Below, in pieces: positions 17,073 through 25,258 of a stretch of DNA of 64,000 nucleotides. Both the position numbers and the translations under genes were made by a program. Source of the DNA: Candidatus Accumulibacter sp. ACC003. GTDB lineage: Bacteria > Pseudomonadota > Gammaproteobacteria > Burkholderiales > Rhodocyclaceae. Under the pieces are notes generated by a model. That model saw only the letters and a program-made list of their open reading frames with translations, was not told where the DNA came from and searched no databases. The stretch spans positions 248,001 through 312,000 of the forward strand of contig NZ_CAJQTX010000011.1 of NCBI RefSeq assembly GCF_907163085.1, read 5' to 3'. The stretch's first letter is position 1. Each line of letters starts with the position of its first letter.

Positions 17073-18056
17073 TCAAGCGAAAAAACGCTGCTGCGCGTCG
17101 TCGGGGAGTGGCATGCCGGTTGCGTGAGCGCGGGCCAGCAACTCCCAGTAGTAGCGGTACGAAGCGCGGTCGTGCAGTCGTCCGTGATGCCGGATCGGTC
17201 CCCAGTCGCCGTCCTGCGCGGCGATCAGGATGGCGACGGCGTCTTCGACTTCCGAGAAGTCGGGACGCATCGCTTCGACGATTGGCACGATCTGATTGGG
17301 GTGAATGCTCCACATCCGCAGGTAGCCGAATTCATTGCGTGCGCGCCGCGCATCGTCGCGAATGACTTCGAGGTCACGGAGTTCGGTGGTGACGTTGTGC
17401 GACGGTACGGCGCCGTTGGCCAGCGCAGCAGCGGCGATTTCGCACTTGGCACGGACGATCAGCGGGTGCTCGAATTGTCCCGGGCTACGCATCGCCGACG
17501 CCGGGATGGCGCCGTGGTGGCCGCTGACAAAGTCCATCAGCCCGAAATCGAGCGATTCGACTTGCGGTAGCGCGGCGATCTCCCACACGTCGCGCAAGGC
17601 GCCGTAGGTCTCGATCAACACATGTACGGGGATCTGGCGGTCGACGCCGGCGGCCGCTGCGGCGTCGGTCAGGACGCGCAGCTGATGGCGCACGTCTTCG
17701 CCGCCATTGACCTTTGGCAGCGTCACGAAGGCCAGGCGTTGGCCTGCGCCAGCGACGATGATCTCGATATCCTGTTGCCAGCCATGGTGCGCGATATCGT
17801 GCACGCGGACGCCAAGGCGGTGGTGTCGATTGCCTGAACTCATGATCAGCTCGGCGACCATCTCGGCGTGCTCGCGGTCGGCGCCGGCCGGCGCGCCGTC
17901 CTCACAGTCACAGGTGATGTCGAAGATCGGGCCGAGCTCGTTCTGCAGCTGCAAAGCCTTGTTGATCAACTTCTCGGAGCCCGCATAGTGGTCGACGGCG
18001 GGGATCATGGGGAACGGCTTTTCGCCGGCGAAGAGGACTTGGCTGGGATGGCGCAT
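17073..18056 (-). CDS. HpcH/HpaI aldolase / CitE-like lyase family protein
   Basis: TIM-barrel protein of 327 residues related to citrate lyase beta subunit and malyl-CoA lyases, which cleave or form C-C bonds of CoA thioesters using Mg2+. The FDITCDCEDGAPAG block carries acidic residues, LPKVNGGEDV and VLIETYGAL match the conserved barrel strands (Glu in LIET is the usual metal ligand), and WSIHPNQIVPIVEAM is the C-terminal family signature. The exact reaction is not determined by sequence. It lies between the mdh terminator and the MazG-like gene. Confidence 0.82.
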   Translation of the reverse strand: MRHPSQVLFAGEKPFPMIPAVDHYAGSEKLINKALQLQNELGPIFDITCDCEDGAPAGADREHAEMVAELIMSSGNRHHRLGVRVHDIAHHGWQQDIEIIVAGAGQRLAFVTLPKVNGGEDVRHQLRVLTDAAAAAGVDRQIPVHVLIETYGALRDVWEIAALPQVESLDFGLMDFVSGHHGAIPASAMRSPGQFEHPLIVRAKCEIAAAALANGAVPSHNVTTELRDLEVIRDDARRARNEFGYLRMWSIHPNQIVPIVEAMRPDFSEVEDAVAILIAAQDGDWGPIRHHGRLHDRASYRYYWELLARAHATGMPLPDDAQQRFFA

Positions 18057-18112
18057 GGTGTTTTCGACGCGTCTGGTTCTCGGGAAGGCACTATTCTACC
18101 GCGCGGCAGGCG

Positions 18113-18140
18113 AAAAAAAGCCGCGGACCGGCCGCGGCTT
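18113..18140 (-). terminator. Rho-independent terminator of mdh
   Basis: Reading on the minus strand, a 9-bp perfect GC-rich stem (arms 18118-18126 and 18132-18140, 5-base loop) is followed by seven T residues. It lies 17 bases downstream of the mdh stop codon. Confidence 0.9.
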
Positions 18141-18157
18141 TCGGAAGCGTGTCTGAC

Positions 18158-19144
18158 TTACAGCATCGCCTTGACGGCTTCAGCTTCGTCGGTCAACTCC
18201 TTGAGCGTCTTGTTGATCTTCTCGCGCGAGTAGCCGTCGATCTCGAGACCCTGGATGATCTTGAACGAACCGCCCTTGCACTCACACGGGAAGCCGAAAA
18301 CGATGCCGGCGGGGATGTCATACGAGCCGTCGGAGGGAACGCCCATGGTCACCCACTCATCGGAACCGAGTACCCAGTCACGCATGTGGTCGATCGCCGC
18401 ATTGGCCGCCGAAGCCGCCGAAGAGAGGCCGCGGGCGTCGATGATCGCGGCGCCGCGCTTGCCGACCGTTGGCAGGAAGACGTCGTTGTTCCACACCGGA
18501 TCGTTGATCAGCGCCTGCACCTTGTCGCCGTTCGACGTGCAATTGCGGTAATCGGCATACATCGTCGGCGAATGGTTGCCCCAGACGACGAGTTGCTTGA
18601 AGCTGGCTACCGGCCGATCGGCCTTGGCGGCCAGTTGCGAGAGGGCGCGGTTGTGGTCGAGGCGCAGCATGCCATGGTAGTTGGCGGGATTGGTGCGGCC
18701 GACTTTCTTTGCCGCCGAGCCAGCGATCAGGGCGTTGGTGTTGCAGGGGTTGCCGACGACCAGAACGCGTACGTCTTCCTTGGCGTTTTCGGCAATCGCT
18801 TTGCCCTGCACGGTGAAGATGGCGCCGTTGGCGGTCAGTAGGTCGGCACGTTCCATCCCCGGGCCGCGCGGCCGTGCGCCGACCAGCAGGCAGACGTCGG
18901 CGTCCTTGAAGGCGACGTTGGGGTCGTCGCTGGCGAACATGCCGGCGAGCATCGGGAAGGCGCAATCCTCAAGCTCCATGATCACGCCCTGGCAAGCTTT
19001 CTGGGCTTGTGGCAGGTCGAGCAGCTGGAGAATGACCGGTTGATCTTTGCCGAGCATTTCGCCGGAGGCGATCCGGAAAAGCAGGCTGTAACCGATTTGA
19101 CCGGCAGCGCCGGTGACCGCGACGCGCATGGGGGCTTTGGACAT
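18158..19144 (-). CDS. mdh: Malate dehydrogenase
   Basis: NAD-dependent oxidation of malate to oxaloacetate in the TCA cycle. From ATG 19144 it has 328 residues, the normal length of the LDH-like betaproteobacterial MDH. Visible are the NAD-binding [19 protein letters not shown], the substrate loop [16 protein letters not shown] and the catalytic His in [13 protein letters not shown]. The longer open frame upstream lacks homology and crosses the promoter. It is transcribed divergently from gntR and the sdh-gltA cluster, the arrangement familiar in Betaproteobacteria. Confidence 0.96.
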   Translation of the reverse strand: MSKAPMRVAVTGAAGQIGYSLLFRIASGEMLGKDQPVILQLLDLPQAQKACQGVIMELEDCAFPMLAGMFASDDPNVAFKDADVCLLVGARPRGPGMERADLLTANGAIFTVQGKAIAENAKEDVRVLVVGNPCNTNALIAGSAAKKVGRTNPANYHGMLRLDHNRALSQLAAKADRPVASFKQLVVWGNHSPTMYADYRNCTSNGDKVQALINDPVWNNDVFLPTVGKRGAAIIDARGLSSAASAANAAIDHMRDWVLGSDEWVTMGVPSDGSYDIPAGIVFGFPCECKGGSFKIIQGLEIDGYSREKINKTLKELTDEAEAVKAML

Positions 19145-19303
19145 GATGCGGCTCCTGTTGTGTGGGAGTGAGTGGAAAGAGGTCGAGAACGAGAAAAAGG
19201 CAGAGGGACGAGAAAAGCGAACGGGGACCGTGCGCAGAAGAAAGCAGAAGATGATCGTTTTCCCCCACAGCCCGTTCTCTGCGGGGTGCGCCAAACCGGG
19301 GGA

Positions 19304-19333
19304 ATGATAAAACCCAAAAGCGCGAAGTGTCAA
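19304..19333 (-). promoter_or_regulatory. Probable mdh promoter
   Basis: On the minus strand a perfect -35 TTGACA (19328-19333) is followed after 18 bases by TATCAT (19304-19309). It lies about 160 bases upstream of the mdh start codon. Confidence 0.6.
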
Positions 19334-19345
19334 ATCTATATTATG

Positions 19346-19357
19346 TCTTATATATGA
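19346..19357. promoter_or_regulatory. Candidate GntR operator in the mdh/gntR divergent region
   Basis: TCTTATATATGA is palindromic in 10 of 12 positions and sits in an AT-rich patch just upstream of the mdh -35 box, between two divergent genes. Autoregulation by the adjacent GntR protein is an inference from position only. Confidence 0.4.
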
Positions 19358-19414
19358 TGTTTTTCAAGGGAACAGGATGGACGGGCGGCGCAAATTATGC
19401 TGAAATGACGCTCC

Positions 19415-20152
19415 ATGAATCGCCCTCCGTCATTGCATTCGCCGACGTTCAGCCCGCTCTACCGGCAGATCAAGGAATTGATCCTGCGCAATCTGGAATC
19501 GGGCGAGTGGGGTCCCGGTGACCCCATCCCAAGTGAGTCGGAACTCGCTGGGCGCTTCGGCGTCAGTCAGGGAACCGTCCGCAAGGCGATCGACGAAATG
19601 GCAGCCGAGAACCTGTTGCTGCGGCAACAGGGCAAGGGGACCTTCGTCGCGACGCACAAGGATCCGGGGTCGGCTTTTCGTTTTTTGCGCCTGCTCCCCA
19701 ATGATGGGGCGCTGCAGGTTTCCCGAAGCGTACCGCTCGAATGCTGGCGGGCCAAAGCTGGCCCCGATGTCGCTCGTACGCTGGCCATCGAGTCCGGTGC
19801 GCCGATTACCATCGTCAGGCGCCTGTTGAAGCTGGACGACCAACCGGTGGTCTTCGACGAGATCTATCTGCCCAGCGAGCTGTTCCCGGACCTGTCGCTT
19901 GAAGTGCTCGGCCTGGGCGAATCGCTGTATGGCCTGTTTGAAAGCCGCTATGGCATTTGCATGGTCCGTGCCGACGAACGGCTGCGTGCGGTAGCCGCCG
20001 ACCGGGTCAGTTCCGAGTTGCTGCAACTTGCCGAGGGAAGTCCGCTGCTGCTGGTCGAGCGCGTCACCTTCACCTACGGCAACAAGCCGGTCGAATGGCG
20101 TCGCGGATTCTATTCGACACGCAATCATCATTATCGCAACGAACTGGGATGA
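19415..20152 (+). CDS. GntR-family transcriptional regulator with UTRA domain (HutC subfamily)
   Basis: DNA-binding regulator of 245 residues. The N-terminal winged helix-turn-helix (about residues 12-80) contains PIPSESELAGRFGVSQGTVRK and the wing QQGKGTFV. Residues about 100-240 form a UTRA effector-binding domain, including ITIVRRLLKLDDQPVVFDEIYLP and the C-terminal VEWRRGFYSTRNHHYRNELG. It sits between mdh and sdhC, divergent from mdh, which suggests control of TCA genes by a small carboxylate or sugar effector. The effector is unknown. Confidence 0.9.
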   Translation: MNRPPSLHSPTFSPLYRQIKELILRNLESGEWGPGDPIPSESELAGRFGVSQGTVRKAIDEMAAENLLLRQQGKGTFVATHKDPGSAFRFLRLLPNDGALQVSRSVPLECWRAKAGPDVARTLAIESGAPITIVRRLLKLDDQPVVFDEIYLPSELFPDLSLEVLGLGESLYGLFESRYGICMVRADERLRAVAADRVSSELLQLAEGSPLLLVERVTFTYGNKPVEWRRGFYSTRNHHYRNELG

Positions 20153-20199
20153 ACGCCTATGGCAAGCGTTTCGGGTAGGTCAGGTACGCCTGGATAGTT

Positions 20200-20205
20200 T
20201 ATAAT
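20200..20205 (+). promoter_or_regulatory. Candidate -10 box upstream of sdhC
   Basis: A perfect TATAAT lies about 65 bases upstream of the sdhC start. No convincing -35 box is present at 16-18 bases, so this promoter may be weak, activator-dependent or not real. It would start the sdh transcript separately from gntR. Confidence 0.35.
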
Positions 20206-20270
20206 CCGGCGTGGTATTCGGGGGTCAAACGCCGCAGATGCGGCTGTATTACACATGAGGGATGACGTTC

Positions 20271-20663
20271 ATGGCAGAACTGGCAATCAAGAAAAAGCGT
20301 CCAAAGAATCTGGACTTGCCCACCATCAGGCTACCGCTTCCAGGTGTCCTTTCAATTCTTCACCGGGTCAGCGGCGCAGCGCTCTTTTTGCTGCTGCCCT
20401 TCCTGTTATGGCTGTTTCAGAGCAGCCTGAGCTCTCCGGAAAGCTTTGCCAGCTTCAGCGCGGTGGTCGGTCATCCGCTGGTCAAGATTGTCCTGCTGGG
20501 ACTGATCTACTTCTACATGCATCACTTCTGCGCCGGTATTCGCTACCTGCTGCTCGACATGCACAAGGGCATAGACCTCGAGTCGGCGCGTCTTTCGAGC
20601 AAGATCGTATTTGGCGTCAGCATCGTTCTGACCCTGATCGTGGGAGTTAGAGTGCTATGGTAA
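20271..20663 (+). CDS. sdhC: Succinate dehydrogenase cytochrome b556 subunit
   Basis: Membrane anchor of complex II that binds heme b and ubiquinone, 130 residues. The start at 20271 is preferred over the ATG at 20262 because GAGGG (20257-20261) is then at proper spacing. Three transmembrane helices are visible. The conserved SILHRVSG segment near the first helix and YMHHFCAGIRYLLLD before the last helix are SdhC hallmarks; the His in the latter region is the likely heme ligand. It overlaps sdhD by seven bases. Confidence 0.92.
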   Translation: MAELAIKKKRPKNLDLPTIRLPLPGVLSILHRVSGAALFLLLPFLLWLFQSSLSSPESFASFSAVVGHPLVKIVLLGLIYFYMHHFCAGIRYLLLDMHKGIDLESARLSSKIVFGVSIVLTLIVGVRVLW

Positions 20664-21004
20664 ATCGCATACTCGTCGGGGCGCACTACGGCCTCAAGGA
20701 CTGGGTCATCCAGCGCGGTACAGCCATCGTGATGGCTGTCTACACCGTCATCTTCCTGGTCGTCATCGGTGCTGTCGGACCGAATTCCTTCGAAACCTGG
20801 CGCGGCGTCTTCGCCAACGGTTTCATGAAGTTCGCCACCTTCCTGTTCTTTGTCAGCCTTTTCTATCACGCCTGGATAGGCGTTCGCGATATCTGGATGG
20901 ACTACGTCAAGCCAGATGGTCTGCGTTTGCTGATGATGATGGCGACAGCTGCGGTGCTGGTCGGTTACGCCGGCTGGGCGGTTCAGATTCTGTGGAGAAT
21001 GTAA
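20657..21004 (+). CDS. sdhD: Succinate dehydrogenase membrane anchor subunit
   Basis: Second membrane anchor of complex II, 115 residues with three transmembrane helices. The segment FYHAWIGVRDIWMDYVKPDG carries the conserved His and Asp-Tyr associated with heme and quinone binding. It overlaps sdhC and its stop is immediately followed by the sdhA start, so the four subunits are probably coupled in translation. Confidence 0.92.
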   Translation: MVNRILVGAHYGLKDWVIQRGTAIVMAVYTVIFLVVIGAVGPNSFETWRGVFANGFMKFATFLFFVSLFYHAWIGVRDIWMDYVKPDGLRLLMMMATAAVLVGYAGWAVQILWRM

Positions 21005-22789
21005 GTGAGCAAGCAAAGCATACCGGTACGTAAATTCGATGCAGTAATCGTTGGCGCAGGCGGTTCCGGGCTGCGGGCGGCGATTCAGCTTTCCGAAGGT
21101 GGCCTGAAGACGGCGGTGCTGTCGAAGGTCTTTCCGACGCGTTCGCACACCGTCGCCGCGCAGGGCGGGGTCTCAGCTTCCCTGGGTAACTCGGAGGAGG
21201 ATCACTGGCATTGGCACATGTACGATACGGTCAAGGGTTCCGACTGGCTCGGCGACCAGGACGCAATCGAGTACATGTGTCGCATGGCGCCCGAGGTGGT
21301 CGTCGAGCTCGAGCACTTCGGCATGCCGTTTGACCGCACCGACGAAGGCAAGATCTACCAGCGGCCTTTTGGCGGCCACATGTCGAACTTCGGTGAGAAG
21401 CCGGTTCGTCGGGCCTGTGCTGCCGCCGACCGCACCGGGCACGCGATGCTGCACGCGCTGTACCAGCGGAACGTGCGCGCCAATACGCAGTTCTTTGTCG
21501 AATGGATGGCGCTCGATCTGATCCGTGACGAAGCGGGCCAGGTGCTCGGCGTCCTCGCCCTGGAAATGGAAACCGGCGAAGTCGTTGCTTTTCACGCCAA
21601 GGCCACTGTCTTCGCAACCGGCGGTGCCGGCCGCATCTACTACTCGTCGACCAATGCTTTCATCAATACCGGCGACGGTCTGGGGATGGCAGCGCGCGCC
21701 GGTATTCCGCTCGAGGACATGGAGTTCTGGCAGTTCCACCCGACCGGCGTCGCCGGCGCTGGTGTGTTGATCACCGAGGGGGTGCGCGGTGAAGGTGGCA
21801 TCCTGCGCAACTCGGACAACGAACGTTTCATGGAGCGTTACGCGCCGAACGCCAAGGATCTGGCTTCACGCGACGTCGTTTCGCGCGCCATGGTCACCGA
21901 AATCAACGAGGGTCGTGGCTGCGGGCCGAACAAGGACTTCGTCCTGCTCGACATTACCCACCTCGATCCGGCGACGATCATGAAACGGCTGCCGGGAATT
22001 CGCGAGATTTCGATCCAGTTTGCCGGCATCGACCCGATCAAGGCGCCGATTCCGGTGGTGCCGACGTGTCACTATCAGATGGGCGGTATTCCTACCAATT
22101 ACAAAGGTCAGGTCGTCAGTCCGGACGGCACGCCGGTCAAGGGCTTCTACGCCGCCGGTGAGGTCGCCTGTGCTTCGGTGCATGGTGCCAACCGGCTGGG
22201 CACCAACTCGCTGCTCGACCTGCTGGTCTTCGGCAAGTCGTCAGGCGATTCGGTGATCGACGACGTCAAGTCGGGCGCGATCGCGCTCAAGGATTTGCCG
22301 GCGGGCTACGCCGAGCGCACGATGGCGCGTCTGGACCGCCTCAACACGCAGACCGGCGGCAGCAATGTCAACGAGACCCGACTCGATCTGCAACGCACGA
22401 TGCAGAAGCACTGCGGCGTCTTCCGCTTCAAGGACATGCTGCTCGAAGGCGTCGCCAAGATTACCGAGATCGAGAAGGCGGTGGCGAAGACGGAAATCAA
22501 GGACAAGTCGCAAGTCTGGAATACGGCGCGCGTTGAAGCGCTGGAACTCGACAACCTGATTGAAGTGGCCAAAGCGACGCTGGTTTCGGCCGAGGCACGT
22601 AAAGAGTCGCGTGGTGCGCACGTCCGTGACGATGCGCCCGATACGCCGGAAAATCCAAACGGGCGTGACGACGTCCTCTGGCACAAACACACCCTGTGGC
22701 ATCGCGAGGGGAGTCGCCTGAGTTACAAGCCGGTGACCATGACGCCACTGTCTGTCGAAACCATCGCGCTGAAGACGCGCTCCTACTGA
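21005..22789 (+). CDS. sdhA: Succinate dehydrogenase flavoprotein subunit
   Basis: Oxidises succinate to fumarate at a covalently bound FAD. It has 594 residues and starts with GTG directly after the sdhD stop. The FAD site is VIVGAGGSGLRAAIQL, and the covalent-flavin His lies in RSHTVAAQGG (about residue 47). Active-site segments HPTGVAGAGVLITEGVRGEGG and ANRLGTNSLLDLLVFG are intact. The C-terminal half ends in the usual YKPVTM tail. Confidence 0.97.
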   Translation: MSKQSIPVRKFDAVIVGAGGSGLRAAIQLSEGGLKTAVLSKVFPTRSHTVAAQGGVSASLGNSEEDHWHWHMYDTVKGSDWLGDQDAIEYMCRMAPEVVVELEHFGMPFDRTDEGKIYQRPFGGHMSNFGEKPVRRACAAADRTGHAMLHALYQRNVRANTQFFVEWMALDLIRDEAGQVLGVLALEMETGEVVAFHAKATVFATGGAGRIYYSSTNAFINTGDGLGMAARAGIPLEDMEFWQFHPTGVAGAGVLITEGVRGEGGILRNSDNERFMERYAPNAKDLASRDVVSRAMVTEINEGRGCGPNKDFVLLDITHLDPATIMKRLPGIREISIQFAGIDPIKAPIPVVPTCHYQMGGIPTNYKGQVVSPDGTPVKGFYAAGEVACASVHGANRLGTNSLLDLLVFGKSSGDSVIDDVKSGAIALKDLPAGYAERTMARLDRLNTQTGGSNVNETRLDLQRTMQKHCGVFRFKDMLLEGVAKITEIEKAVAKTEIKDKSQVWNTARVEALELDNLIEVAKATLVSAEARKESRGAHVRDDAPDTPENPNGRDDVLWHKHTLWHREGSRLSYKPVTMTPLSVETIALKTRSY

Positions 22790-22815
22790 TCGCGTACGCC
22801 AAGGAGTCAATGATT

Positions 22816-23529
22816 ATGGCCACCAGTACCATGCTGTTCAAGATCTACCGCTACGATCCCGACAAGGACGAAGCGCCCTACATGCAGGATATGTCGGTCG
22901 AAGTTGATTTCGCCCTCGACCGCAAGTTGCTCGACATCCTCACCCGCCTGAAGGCCATCGACGATACGCTGTCCTATCGTCGCTCGTGCCGCGAGGGTAT
23001 TTGTGGATCCGATGCCATGAACATCAATGGCAAGAACGGTCTGGCGTGTCTTACCGACATCAGCGAGCTCAAGCAGCCGGTCGTTCTGCGACCCTTGCCG
23101 GGCCTGCCGGTGATTCGCGACCTGATCGTCGATATGACCCAGTTCTTCAAGCAGTACCATTCGATCAAGCCCTACCTGATCAATGAAGGACCACGCCCCG
23201 AACGCGAGCGTCTGCAGTCGCCCGAAGAGCGCGATGAACTCAACGGCCTCTATGAGTGTATTCTCTGCGCCTGCTGTTCGACGTCGTGCCCGTCGTTCTG
23301 GTGGAATCCGGACAAGTTCGTCGGTCCGGCCGGGCTGTTGAACGCCTACCGCTTCATCGCCGACACCCGCGACCAGGCAACCAACGAGCGCCTCGATGAC
23401 CTCGAGGATCCCTATCGTCTGTTCCGTTGTCACTCGATCATGAACTGCGTCGACGTCTGCCCGAAGAATCTGAACCCGACGCAGGCAATCGGCAAGATCA
23501 AGGAACTGATGGTCCGTCGCGCAATTTGA
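22816..23529 (+). CDS. sdhB: Succinate dehydrogenase iron-sulfur subunit
   Basis: Carries electrons from SdhA to quinone through three Fe-S clusters, 237 residues. The ATG at 22816 lies nine bases after AAGGAG; the in-frame ATG at 22810 is too close to it. The [2Fe-2S] ligands are in SCREGICGSDAMNINGKNG, the [4Fe-4S] ligands in CILCACCSTSCPSFWW and the last cluster in CHSIMNCVDVCPKNLNP. Its stop overlaps the sdhE start as TGATG. Confidence 0.96.
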   Translation: MATSTMLFKIYRYDPDKDEAPYMQDMSVEVDFALDRKLLDILTRLKAIDDTLSYRRSCREGICGSDAMNINGKNGLACLTDISELKQPVVLRPLPGLPVIRDLIVDMTQFFKQYHSIKPYLINEGPRPERERLQSPEERDELNGLYECILCACCSTSCPSFWWNPDKFVGPAGLLNAYRFIADTRDQATNERLDDLEDPYRLFRCHSIMNCVDVCPKNLNPTQAIGKIKELMVRRAI

Positions 23530-23783
23530 TGGACCAACGAGAAAGGATCAACCGCCTGCGCTGGCGTTGTACGCGCCGCGCCATGCTCGAGATGGACCTG
23601 TTGCTCGGAGAATTTCTCGAGCAGCAGTTCCCGACCCTGACCGAGCAACAGGCCGATGCGTTTGTGGTTCTCGCCGACATGGAAGATCTGGAACTGTGGC
23701 CGCTGATCAATGGCAGCCAGGAGTGCACCGATGCCGTGCAGGGAGAAGTTCTTGCGCTGTTGCGCAACGTAAGAGTCAAGTAA
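23529..23783 (+). CDS. sdhE: SdhE/CptB-type FAD assembly factor of succinate dehydrogenase
   Basis: Small protein of 84 residues that promotes covalent attachment of FAD to SdhA. The N-terminal RLRWRCTRRAMLEMDLLL contains the family RRGMxExD-type motif, here RRAMLEMD with Ala for Gly. The ATG overlaps the sdhB stop (TGATG), and the position directly after sdhB is the usual one in Betaproteobacteria. gltA follows after 69 bases. Confidence 0.92.
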   Translation: MDQRERINRLRWRCTRRAMLEMDLLLGEFLEQQFPTLTEQQADAFVVLADMEDLELWPLINGSQECTDAVQGEVLALLRNVRVK

Positions 23784-23852
23784 GGGATCTGCCCTAATCT
23801 GGCAGTTTCAAATTTGCCGCTGTGCCATCAACACCTGAACGGGGATTAACCA

Positions 23853-25148
23853 ATGACGACCGAACGTAAAGCAATTCTCACTATCGAGGGGCGGGATCCT
23901 GTCGAGTTCCCGATCATGACGCCTACGCACGGCAATGATTGCATCGACATCCGCACCCTGGGCGCCAAGACCGGGTTATTCACCTACGACTCCGGGTACC
24001 TGTCGACGGCCAGCTGCCGCTCGAAGATCACCTTCATCGACGGCGACAAGGGCGAACTGCTCTATCGCGGCTATCCGATCGAGCAACTGGCCGAGAGCTG
24101 CAACTTCCTGGAGGTGGCCTACCTGTTGTGGAACGGCGAGTTGCCGACGCCGGTGCAGAAAGTGGCCTTCGAGAAGAACATCAAGCAGCACACGATGGTG
24201 CACGAGCAACTGGTGAAGTTCTACCAGGGCTTCCGTCGTGACGCGCACCCGATGGCGATTCTGGTCGGTGTCGTCGGCGCGCTGTCGGCGTTCTACCACG
24301 AGGCGGAGGATTTTTCGGATCTCGAGCACCAGAACATCAGCTTCAACCGCATCATCGCCAAGCTGCCGACGATCGTCGCCATGGCCTACAAGTACCACGT
24401 CGGCGAGCCGTTCATGTATCCGCGCAACGACCTTGATTACACCGCGAACTTCATGCACATGATGTTCGGCACGCCGTGCGAGGAGTACAAGCCGAACCCG
24501 GTCCTGGTGCACGCGCTCGACATGATCTTCACCCTGCACGCCGATCACGAGCAGAACGCGTCAACCTCGACGGTTCGCCTTTCGGGTTCATCGGGGGCCA
24601 ATCCGTACGCCTGCATCTCGGCGGGCATCGCCTGTCTCTGGGGGCCTGCGCACGGTGGTGCCAACGAGGCCTGCCTGCAGATGCTCGAAGAGATTCACGA
24701 CGTTTCGCGCGTTGGCGAATACATCGCGCGGGCCAAAGACAAGAACGACAGCTTCAAGCTGATGGGCTTCGGTCACCGCGTGTACAAGAACTTCGACCCG
24801 CGCGCCAAGCTGATGAGGACGGTCTGCAACGACGTCCTTCAGGAACTCGGTCTGGAAAACGATCGCTTGTTCAAGCTGGCGATGGAGCTCGAAAGAATCG
24901 CCCTTGAGGACGATTACTTCATCGAGAAGAAACTTTATCCGAACGTTGATTTCTACTCAGGGATCGTTCAGAAGGCGCTCGGTATTCCGACCACCATGTT
25001 CACCTGCATCTTTGCACTGGCCCGCACCGTTGGCTGGATGACGCAATGGGAAGAGATGATCAATGATCCGGAGTACAAGATCGGGCGCCCGCGGCAGCTG
25101 TACATGGGGGCGGCACGGCGTAAGGTGGTTCCGGCGGACCAGCGCTAG
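23853..25148 (+). CDS. gltA: Citrate synthase (type II)
   Basis: Condenses acetyl-CoA and oxaloacetate to citrate. It has 431 residues, the size of hexameric NADH-sensitive type II enzymes. Catalytic residues are visible: His in [12 protein letters not shown], His in [15 protein letters not shown] and Asp in YPNVDFYSG. The N-terminal beta-rich domain typical of type II enzymes is present. A strong terminator at 25165-25192 ends the transcript and separates it from sucA. Confidence 0.97.
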   Translation: MTTERKAILTIEGRDPVEFPIMTPTHGNDCIDIRTLGAKTGLFTYDSGYLSTASCRSKITFIDGDKGELLYRGYPIEQLAESCNFLEVAYLLWNGELPTPVQKVAFEKNIKQHTMVHEQLVKFYQGFRRDAHPMAILVGVVGALSAFYHEAEDFSDLEHQNISFNRIIAKLPTIVAMAYKYHVGEPFMYPRNDLDYTANFMHMMFGTPCEEYKPNPVLVHALDMIFTLHADHEQNASTSTVRLSGSSGANPYACISAGIACLWGPAHGGANEACLQMLEEIHDVSRVGEYIARAKDKNDSFKLMGFGHRVYKNFDPRAKLMRTVCNDVLQELGLENDRLFKLAMELERIALEDDYFIEKKLYPNVDFYSGIVQKALGIPTTMFTCIFALARTVGWMTQWEEMINDPEYKIGRPRQLYMGAARRKVVPADQR

Positions 25149-25164
25149 ACCAGCGGACTCCGAA

Positions 25165-25192
25165 GGGCGGCAGACGGTAGCCGCCCTTTTTT
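25165..25192 (+). terminator. Rho-independent terminator after gltA
   Basis: Perfect 7-bp stem (arms GGGCGGC 25165-25171 and GCCGCCC 25180-25186) with an 8-base loop, followed by six T residues. It lies 16 bases after the gltA stop and would isolate sdh-gltA from sucAB-lpd. Confidence 0.9.
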
Positions 25193-25258
25193 CATGCTGT
25201 GGCCGTAGACCACAGGGTTTCGCAATCTGAACCAAGACCGTGACGACAGGTAACTGCC

